Shown piece by piece: positions 21,607 through 26,939 of a stretch of 26,939 bases of DNA (position 1 is the first letter of the stretch; every line of letters begins with the position of its first letter). The position numbers and the translations under genes were made by a program. The DNA is from a virus. The notes beneath the pieces were generated by a model. It saw nothing but the letters and a program-made list of their open reading frames with translations, was not told the origin of the DNA and searched no databases. The stretch spans positions 1 to 26,939 of IMG/VR virus record IMGVR_UViG_3300044729_001739; one strand, written 5' to 3'.

Positions 21607-23927
21607 TATGCTAATCTCCTTGTAGGCTGACTACGACGACCTGTTTCTGTGACCTGATAGATAAACTGCGGATCACGAGACACTAATGCTCTAAAACTAG
21701 CGGCATCTACAGCCTGAATATTATAGGTTATATTAGTTCCTGCTCCACCTAGATTCATAGTATCCGCATTATTCATAATACTACCAGTGCTGGCAGGTAT
21801 GAATAATTCAGGACCATTTTCGCCTACCATATAACCTCGGCCTCTACTAACAGGTCCGCCGCCTGCTCTGCGTCCGAATATATCTGCGGCTGTGGCACTA
21901 AAAGGACTATCACCTGCGGTTATACCAATACCACTAGGATCGATGGTCATACCGCCTGTTATAATTCTAAACACACTGCCTAATATACTGCGGGCTTGAG
22001 CACGAGCGAATTCTGCTATAAGACTATTGGCTAATTCTTTGAAACTGAATTTACCTGTTTGAACTAATCTAATAAAACTATCTTCGAAGCCTCTTGTGAA
22101 TATATCTACATAACTGCGTGCCTGGTCATTGGCCCTGCGAGCGTTTTCAGCATAGACACTCCAGGCTCTTTCCCATCCTGCTGCGAAATCTTCCTGTTCA
22201 GCAATAGTTCTGTTGCGTCTTTCTTCAGCAGCAGATTTTTCTATTTCAGCAGTGGCATTTATACTATCTATAGCCTTTTGACGATCCGCAGGTTCCATCA
22301 TAAGACTATTAAGTTGTCTTAACTTTTGTATGCGAGCAGTTTCAATTTGATTTATTTCTAATGCCAATTTGCGATCTTCTTCCCGACTATTTCGCATCAT
22401 ATATTCTAAATCGGATCTTTCTTTGGCTAATGAAACCTGTTCAGCATAGGAACGAGCCAGTTCAATACCCTGACTATTCTGTTTCTGTAGTTCATCTGCT
22501 GCTCGTGCTAATTCATCAGCATATTGCTGTGCTAATTCTTGTTGATCTTTGACCTGACGAACTAATAAATCTGTGTTAATTTTTTTAATTTGTTCGGCGG
22601 CACTAGCAGTAATCTTAACTCTTTCTAGTGCAGCACGGCCTTCAATCTCTTTGGTTCTTTCTGCTATCTCTGTAGCAATTTGAGAGGCACTTTTATCGTT
22701 GCCGCGGACTTCCGCTGCCATTTTTGCGATTTCAGCCTGACTATCAGAATTTATTTTAGCAAGATCACGAGCCTTTGTGGCTTCAATCTTTTGTATAGCA
22801 TCCGCACTTTGTAGAGCAGTATTTAGAGCATTTTCAGCAGCAGTTTGATTTGCTATCTTTTCTGCTTCTATTCTACTGGCAGCGATTCTCTTAACACTTT
22901 CTCTGCGTGCCTTTTCTTCTTCACTTATGGCTTCTATAACGGTACGACCTGCTGAACCTTGAGTAGTAGGTATGGTAGGAAAATCTAATGCTGCTGCGGC
23001 CTGTTCAGCACTACGGGCTAATTCATCATTTCTCTTGCTTAATTCTTCAATAGCAATGCCAGTAGTAGCCACAGCACCTCCCGCTGCGGCTAATTTTGCT
23101 ATCATACCTAAAGGACCTTTGCCTATTAGATTACTCAATCCTGCTGTTATACCTAAAGCAGCATTAATAGTGGTTATACTTTTTAGAATGCTGGCACCAA
23201 AGGCTAATCCTAATGTTATACCTACAATTTTTATAGCGAGGGCAGCATTTTCAGCACCTAATTTTTGATCACCTAATGCTTTTAATATAGGATTCAATGC
23301 TTCAAGAGCGGCTTTTTGTAGATTCTTATAGGCCTTTTCCATATTACCTATAAGTTCAGCACTATTTTTTGCCGATTCTTCAAGTTTAGTGAAATCTCCT
23401 GTTCGTAAGGCTTCAGCAAAGGCAGCAGGATCTATACTGCGGAATGCTCTACTTAATAAGGTAGTTGCTATGCGAGTTCTTTCTGATCCTGCTTCCATTG
23501 CAGCAAGACCTTTAACGGTTTTATCTAATAGATCACCTTCTGATAAATTACGCAGGTCATCTAAACTGACACCTACTTTCTTAAAGGCCTCTTGTAGTTT
23601 TAGACTACCATCAGCAGCAGCCTCGATTGTGTTAAAGAAAGATGTGATTACTCTTTCAGCATTTTCAGCCTTACCTCCTGCTTCTTGTAGAGCATTACTA
23701 AATGCACCTATTCTTGCTACACTAATACCTGTGGCATCTGAAAGGTCTTGTAGGCTTTCTGCCATACGCACAGCACTGACTACAAATGCTCCCATTGCTG
23801 CTAATGGGATAGCAGCAGCAAGTCCATTAAGTCGGTCTGTGGCCGCACTGACATCAGCAGATAATTTCTTAATATTATCCGCACCATCAGTTTTTATTCT
23901 TAAGATAAAATTCTCTACGGTTGCCAT
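21606..23927 (-). CDS. Tape measure protein
   Basis: A 773-residue protein that sets tail length. The N-terminal region (VENFILRIKTDGADNIKKLS) and the early helical part with AAAIPLAAMGAFVVSAVR are typical. A hydrophobic segment at about 215-290 is followed by a long Ala/Glu/Lys-rich coiled coil (about 330-600, for example EKARRESVKRIAASRIEAEK). The C-terminus has the lambda gpH-like motif RRAGGGPVSRGRGYMVGENG followed by PELFIPASTG. By the usual relation of about 1.5 angstrom per residue, the tail should be near 110 nm. It follows the chaperone genes and has AAAGGATAACC before its ATG. Confidence 0.93.
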   Translation of the reverse strand: MATVENFILRIKTDGADNIKKLSADVSAATDRLNGLAAAIPLAAMGAFVVSAVRMAESLQDLSDATGISVARIGAFSNALQEAGGKAENAERVITSFFNTIEAAADGSLKLQEAFKKVGVSLDDLRNLSEGDLLDKTVKGLAAMEAGSERTRIATTLLSRAFRSIDPAAFAEALRTGDFTKLEESAKNSAELIGNMEKAYKNLQKAALEALNPILKALGDQKLGAENAALAIKIVGITLGLAFGASILKSITTINAALGITAGLSNLIGKGPLGMIAKLAAAGGAVATTGIAIEELSKRNDELARSAEQAAAALDFPTIPTTQGSAGRTVIEAISEEEKARRESVKRIAASRIEAEKIANQTAAENALNTALQSADAIQKIEATKARDLAKINSDSQAEIAKMAAEVRGNDKSASQIATEIAERTKEIEGRAALERVKITASAAEQIKKINTDLLVRQVKDQQELAQQYADELARAADELQKQNSQGIELARSYAEQVSLAKERSDLEYMMRNSREEDRKLALEINQIETARIQKLRQLNSLMMEPADRQKAIDSINATAEIEKSAAEERRNRTIAEQEDFAAGWERAWSVYAENARRANDQARSYVDIFTRGFEDSFIRLVQTGKFSFKELANSLIAEFARAQARSILGSVFRIITGGMTIDPSGIGITAGDSPFSATAADIFGRRAGGGPVSRGRGYMVGENGPELFIPASTGSIMNNADTMNLGGAGTNITYNIQAVDAASFRALVSRDPQFIYQVTETGRRSQPTRRLA

Positions 23928-23930
23928 AGG

Positions 23931-24233
23931 TTATCCTTTACTGATCTTTTCTATATATTTTATTAGGTCATCTGTGGCGGGCTGACTCATACCTTTAGGT
24001 GCTTGAACACTGCCTCTCATTTGACCATCTCTTATGCCTCTGCCTTCATCTAACACACGAGCATAATCATAATTTGTCTGTATTTCATTCTTACGCAGTT
24101 TTGTGTTTCTAAAAGCATTGCCAGTGCGTTTAGGTGTGTAGTATCTAAATCTCTTAAAGGCAAAATCAGCCAGTTCCTCTTCTTTAAGAAGTGAATTTAA
24201 CTGATCTAATCTGCGATTTATTTCACCACTCAC
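23931..24233 (-). CDS. HK97 gp10-like head-tail joining protein
   Basis: A 100-residue protein with the gp10-like core YYTPKRTGNAFRNTKLRKNE, where T-P-x-R-T-G-x-x-R is the family mark, followed by YDYARVLDEG and a Gly/Pro-rich loop with QAPKGMSQPA. Homologues usually sit between connector and major tail genes. Here it lies after the tail chaperones and before the tape measure, an unusual location. The start is GTG, overlapping the previous stop (GTGA), with AAAGGAC ahead. Confidence 0.7.
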   Translation of the reverse strand: MSGEINRRLDQLNSLLKEEELADFAFKRFRYYTPKRTGNAFRNTKLRKNEIQTNYDYARVLDEGRGIRDGQMRGSVQAPKGMSQPATDDLIKYIEKISKG

Positions 24234-24421
24234 GATTTTGTCCTTTGAACAATATTAATTAATTCTTGTTCATCATAAAGTGCGGGATCATCAGGATTAT
24301 TTTTGTGATTCTCCCAAGTCATCATAACATCTGCTATCATAATGTCGTAGGTAGTGGCACGATCAAGTACTTCACTGGGAAGTAAATGATAAGTTTTTGC
24401 CAAATTACCCACGGTTATCAT
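24230..24421 (-). CDS. Tail assembly chaperone, second frame (T-part of a G-GT pair)
   Basis: A 63-residue frame starting MITVGNLAKTYHLLPSEVLD and containing VMMTWENHKNNP, the C-terminal part of siphoviral tail-assembly chaperones that load onto the tape measure. It overlaps the end of the first chaperone frame (TAATG) and is in the -1 frame relative to it. The GGGAAAG site at 24466-24472 can fuse the two into a 177-residue G-GT protein, with the open link VKNQVIDRGSWETAV between. It may be made mainly as that fusion. Confidence 0.85.
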   Translation of the reverse strand: MITVGNLAKTYHLLPSEVLDRATTYDIMIADVMMTWENHKNNPDDPALYDEQELINIVQRTKS

Positions 24422-24762
24422 TACTGCGGTTTCCCAACTTCCTCTGTCGATGACTTGGTTTTTGACTTTCCCAGAACTTGATTAATCCTGGTTAAGATTG
24501 CCAAGGTAATATCAACAGGCAGTATTTCATCTTCTTTTAAGATATTTTGCCCTTGTGAATTCAATAAAATTTTACTTAATACCCGATTGAATTGTTCAGT
24601 ATCAGCAACATTTTGACTGCGATAAAAATCGAAGTAGGTCATAATATCCAGATGATCTCTCATCCAGAAACTGATAGATTCTCCATATTCCGTAATGATC
24701 TCTGGGTCATCTATAACCACTTCTACTAATTGGGGTTTCTTTGCGAATTTACCTAAATCCAT
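24421..24762 (-). CDS. Tail assembly chaperone, first frame (G-part)
   Basis: A 113-residue protein upstream of the T-part frame, equivalent to lambda gpG. It begins MDLGKFAKKPQLVEVVIDDP and has a mixed helical body (DHLDIMTYFDFYRSQ, EDEILPVDITLAILTRI). Codons 98-99 read GGA AAG within CTG GGA AAG, so the heptamer G GGA AAG is in phase for a -1 slip and gives the G-GT fusion. Ribosomes that do not slip finish 14 codons later (KSKTKSSTEEVGKPQ). It sits between the small gene after the major tail protein and the tape measure, as in lambda. The start at 24762 follows the upstream stop directly. Confidence 0.85.
   Translation of the reverse strand: MDLGKFAKKPQLVEVVIDDPEIITEYGESISFWMRDHLDIMTYFDFYRSQNVADTEQFNRVLSKILLNSQGQNILKEDEILPVDITLAILTRINQVLGKSKTKSSTEEVGKPQ
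24466..24472 (-). promoter_or_regulatory. Programmed -1 ribosomal frameshift site GGGAAAG
   Basis: The heptamer GGGAAAG, in phase as G GGA AAG, is identical to the lambda G/GT slippery sequence. After a -1 slip the frame reads GTC AAA AAC and stays open through GCA GTA ATG into the second chaperone frame. The same kind of heptamer GGGAAAC at 24429-24435 is in the wrong phase. Confidence 0.88.
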
Positions 24763-24936
24763 TTATCTTTGATCCTTTCTATCTTTTATAATGTGTAGGG
24801 CAAGTAGAGCAAATCTTAATCTACTTGAAATCTTTTCAGCATCGCCTTGAAGGCAACGCAGTTCATTTGTGCTCTTGGCTATTTCTGCTTCGATGCTTAA
24901 AATTAATTGTTCATCTGAATAATCTTTTAAGTCCAT
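24763..24936 (-). CDS. 57-residue helical protein between major tail and chaperone genes
   Basis: Starts MDLKDYSDEQLILSIEAEIA and is helical throughout, with CLQGDAEKISSRLRFALLAL and a basic end (KDRKDQR). I chose the ATG at 24936 because AAAAGGATATAAA precedes it and because an in-frame ATG at 24975 lies inside the terminator after the major tail gene. Function unknown. The position suggests a tail-assembly accessory. It abuts the G-part gene. Confidence 0.6.
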   Translation of the reverse strand: MDLKDYSDEQLILSIEAEIAKSTNELRCLQGDAEKISSRLRFALLALHIIKDRKDQR

Positions 24937-24974
24937 TTTATATCCTTTTAATCTATATACATACTTATCGACCA

Positions 24975-25002
24975 TAAAAAATAAGGGCTCATTTAGAGCC
25001 CC
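24975..25002 (-). terminator. Rho-independent terminator after the major tail gene
   Basis: On the minus strand GGGCTC, loop TAAAT, GAGCCC, then TTATTTTTT: a 6-bp stem with a good U-run. It lies between the major tail protein gene and the next gene inside the late operon, so it probably lowers downstream expression and allows the abundant head and tail proteins to be made in excess. No strong promoter is seen between it and the next ATG. Confidence 0.85.
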
Positions 25003-25026
25003 TATTCTTGACCTTTTTAAGAGATC

Positions 25027-25482
25027 TTAAACGGTTCCGCTGGTAATATCACCATCTACGGCTAGCGTAATTGGAGACACCCAGACTGGAGCCGTAGGAT
25101 TAACCGTTGGGGCTAATCCTGTTAGATAACCAGAACCACTAACATACTTGGCACCGGTACTGCGTCCATTAAAATAGACACGGAAATATACCAAGGTAGC
25201 ATTATTAGTTAAACTAAAGATACCTGAAACACCATTTGATCCGGTAAAGAATGTGGTGTCATCAAGCACGAAGTTCCCGCTGATGCTGTTGTTTGCTGGG
25301 GTAGGAACGGTTTTAGTACTGAATGTATCTAATTGGTTCCACTGAAAAGTTCCCACAGCATTATTGATTGTGATGTCTTGTAAGGCTGGCACTACATATC
25401 CGCTGCTGGTTGTTGAGATCGTAGCAGTTGAGATTTGTAGAGTAGCCTGACTATTAACACCAGAAACATTGATGTATGCCAT
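25027..25482 (-). CDS. Major tail protein
   Basis: A 151-residue beta-rich protein with an Ig/jelly-roll-like pattern (AYINVSGVNSQATLQISTAT, AVGTFQWNQLDTFSTKTVPT, GVSGIFSLTNNATLVYF), ending in PVWVSPITLAVDGDITSG. Size and position, after the tail-terminator candidate and before the chaperones, fit the tail tube subunit of siphoviruses. The strong AAGGAAAAATAA site before its ATG and the terminator directly after it fit a protein made in large amounts. The fold is inferred and the family is not verified. Confidence 0.75.
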   Translation of the reverse strand: MAYINVSGVNSQATLQISTATISTTSSGYVVPALQDITINNAVGTFQWNQLDTFSTKTVPTPANNSISGNFVLDDTTFFTGSNGVSGIFSLTNNATLVYFRVYFNGRSTGAKYVSGSGYLTGLAPTVNPTAPVWVSPITLAVDGDITSGTV

Positions 25483-25492
25483 TTATTTTTCC

Positions 25493-25891
25493 TTATGTTG
25501 TTGCGACGCGAATTCTATACTCGAAGGTATAGACAATCACATCCTCGTCCATTTCCACAGAGTAATCACTTTCTTCATCGAAATTGACTACGCCTGTGCT
25601 ACTCTTTGCGGTTAATATTTGTAGAACTGCCGAATCAGTTTGACTAGGAGGATTTTTAGCATCCACAGCAAGATAGGCTCTACAGGTATAAAGATTCTCG
25701 AAGACTTCAGAACCACTTAAAACAGGAAATAATGTGCCCTGTTCAAGTACTTCTTGATCCACATAGATTTTCTTCATATTTTTTCTATACAAGGGCTGAC
25801 CATTTTGACTCCAAGGCAATTCCGTACTCACACTAAATTGAGTCAATGTTGCTATGGCTGTGGTAATCCCTGATATAATACCTGCTCTCAT
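25493..25891 (-). CDS. Tail terminator-like / minor tail protein
   Basis: A 132-residue protein with an N-terminal helix (MRAGIISGITTAIATLTQFS), followed by strands (KKIYVDQEVLEQGTLFPVLS, TVRAYLAVDAKNP-like region) and a C-terminal pair (DVIVYTFEYRIRVATT). Helix-first then a four-stranded sheet is the shape of tail-terminator (gpU-like) or head-tail joining proteins. The gene begins at the stop of its neighbour and lies just before the major tail gene, the usual location for that class. Function inferred from position and shape. Confidence 0.6.
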   Translation of the reverse strand: MRAGIISGITTAIATLTQFSVSTELPWSQNGQPLYRKNMKKIYVDQEVLEQGTLFPVLSGSEVFENLYTCRAYLAVDAKNPPSQTDSAVLQILTAKSSTGVVNFDEESDYSVEMDEDVIVYTFEYRIRVATT

Positions 25892-26421
25892 TATCTTACT
25901 CTGGTTAGATTAACACGAGTGGGCATCTTCTCGGAATTAGTAATAATACCAGTTCCATCGAAATCATACCAATCACCTGCGTTAATTAATGTGCGAAATA
26001 GTTCCCCGAATTTAGCCTGATAAAATCCTATCTTACGATATTCTGCGTTATCTTCATTTGAGAAATCTGCTACTTTAGGTAGTAGATATTCATATAACAC
26101 AAGATAAACACATAGATCTGTCCAGTCTTGAATACGAGCCTTAAACTTGTTAGCATTAGGCACAGGAACATCTATTAGCCCCTGTGTGCTCACATCGGTA
26201 TTGCCCTTATCCTCTACGAGAAAATAACTTTGCCACCACGCAGTATCCTTTATCATATAAAGAATCTTTTGTGTGGCTCGCTCGCCGAAACCATCTTCGT
26301 CATCTACTAATCCGGCACTAGCAATGATTTCATTAGCCTCGAAGACACGACTATCTCTGCTGACACAATCAAGGTAGTCGCAGAAACTTACTACGCCTGT
26401 TCTATCACTAATAAAAGCCAT
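25891..26421 (-). CDS. Head-tail connector / head completion protein
   Basis: A 176-residue protein directly after the major capsid gene, with GAGGAG ahead of its ATG. It is helical in the first and last thirds (CDYLDCVSRDSRVFEANEII, AEYRKIGFYQAKFGELFRTL), with WDL-type aromatic residues between (DTAWWQSYFLVEDKG). Size and place fit the adaptor/completion protein that attaches to the portal after packaging. The C-terminus (TRVNLTRVR) is basic. The family was not verified; gp6-like or neck proteins are the main candidates. Confidence 0.65.
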   Translation of the reverse strand: MAFISDRTGVVSFCDYLDCVSRDSRVFEANEIIASAGLVDDEDGFGERATQKILYMIKDTAWWQSYFLVEDKGNTDVSTQGLIDVPVPNANKFKARIQDWTDLCVYLVLYEYLLPKVADFSNEDNAEYRKIGFYQAKFGELFRTLINAGDWYDFDGTGIITNSEKMPTRVNLTRVR

Positions 26422-26436
26422 TGCGATTCTCCTCTA

Positions 26437-26939
26437 TTAATCTAAATCTGTTTCCGCAGTTATCTTAACACCGTGAGTGCTCTGTAGAACACTGGCACCC
26501 ATAACTGCCACAACACTCATATCTGTAGCACGATTCTGTGGTAGATATAGTGTGTTTAGAGTTAGACCGCCACGCTCTGCGATACCCACTGCTGTAGGTG
26601 CGAATACGCCGTTAATGAACGCAGCACTGGCTGGATCGTCTGTGCGAGCCTTGACCAATGGTGATTCAATTACGGTCACTCCACCGATATTTCCCAGTAC
26701 ACCAGTTAGCAGAAGATTATTACCACCGGCACTTAAAGCAGGAACATTTGTTGAGGCTCCGCTGTATAGTGTTTGAACGGTCATCTGCTTCTTGATATAA
26801 TAGGCACATCCTGGATGAACAACGGCATAGTATGGACCCATAACCTTGCTTTGACGCAGTGTAGCAGCAGCCTTCATAATTAACTCAACGGTTAGTTCTG
26901 TTGTGGTAGAACCGATGTCTGTTGAGAAATTATCGAAAG
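26437..26939 (-). CDS. Major capsid protein, C-terminal part (continues at window start)
   Basis: The gene enters the window from its other end; bases 26804-26939 duplicate 1-136. The C-terminal part runs from LTVELIMKAAATLRQSKVMG through HPGCAYYIKKQMTV and ITGVLGNIGGVTVIESPLV-type strands to THGVKITAETDLD and the stop at 26437. The middle helix with KAAATLRQ, a G-P-Y-Y-A-V-VHPG strand and the final beta strands suit the A-domain of HK97-fold capsids. The overlapping part carries Asn126 where the left copy has Ser. Confidence 0.88.
   Translation of the reverse strand, partial: FDNFSTDIGSTTTELTVELIMKAAATLRQSKVMGPYYAVVHPGCAYYIKKQMTVQTLYSGASTNVPALSAGGNNLLLTGVLGNIGGVTVIESPLVKARTDDPASAAFINGVFAPTAVGIAERGGLTLNTLYLPQNRATDMSVVAVMGASVLQSTHGVKITAETDLD
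26804..26939. repeat. Terminal overlap of circular assembly (right copy)
   Basis: Matches 1-136 with one mismatch (T at 26930 against C at 127). It shows that the window is a closed circle of about 26,803 bp and should be read across the ends when annotating the capsid gene. Confidence 0.93.

Noticed and set aside
22361-23985. Several + strand open frames opposite the tape measure gene
   Set aside because: Long frames opposite Ala/Glu-rich coiled-coil coding sequence are expected by composition; no ribosome sites or family features.
24429-24435. Second slippery-like heptamer GGGAAAC at the end of the chaperone gene
   Set aside because: In frame it reads GGG AAA C.., the wrong phase for a -1 slip; the upstream GGGAAAG is in phase.

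Overview
The window is a nearly complete genome of a small tailed phage (Caudoviricetes), assembled as a circle. Bases 1-136 recur at 26804-26939 with one mismatch, so the unique length is about 26,803 bp and the artificial break lies inside the major capsid gene. Every convincing gene is on the minus strand, packed with ATGA, TGATG or TAATG overlaps. A tape measure protein, a major tail protein and a lambda-like chaperone pair with a GGGAAAG slippery site point to a siphovirus with a flexible non-contractile tail. The style (collagen-like fibres, beta-roll repeats, a GNAT gene in the tail module) is that of uncultured aquatic phages. The host cannot be named. I see no integrase or recognisable repressor, so a lytic life is the simplest reading.

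Layout in the direction of transcription (falling coordinates). Early block, 11124 to 5840: a 352-residue protein with polymerase-like motifs, an AT-rich direct repeat that may be an origin, a sigma70-type promoter at 9895-9922, then a run of small overlapping genes mostly of unknown function (two with HNH-like features, one zinc-binding-like, a paralogous pair, and a membrane protein overlapping a lipoprotein gene). Regulatory block, 5840 to 5208: two consensus-like promoters (TTGACT-N17-TATAAT), each carrying the shared element ACTGCGACAGAC, two tiny ORFs, and a strong terminator hairpin in the leader ahead of the late genes. Late block, 5207 to 1 and on through 26803 to 11355: small and large terminase, portal, small head genes, scaffold, capsid, head-tail joining genes, major tail protein, tail chaperones, tape measure, tail tip proteins, GNAT, a 1338-residue tail-tip/fibre protein, a collagen-like fibre, a beta-propeller protein and a coiled-coil/membrane protein possibly involved in lysis. 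A GAAA-loop terminator at 11161-11188 closes this operon.

The genome carries no gene I can recognise as helicase, primase, single-strand binding protein, standard DNA polymerase or endolysin, so the 352-residue protein is the main replication candidate. The most unusual observation is genome-wide. The pentamer TTTGA appears absent from the coding (minus) strand, so TCAAA never occurs on the + strand, while TTTGA is common on the + strand. Phe-Asp and Phe-Glu pairs that I checked always use TTC. Such one-orientation sites are what evasion of a Type III restriction system or a sequence-specific mRNA endonuclease would leave.
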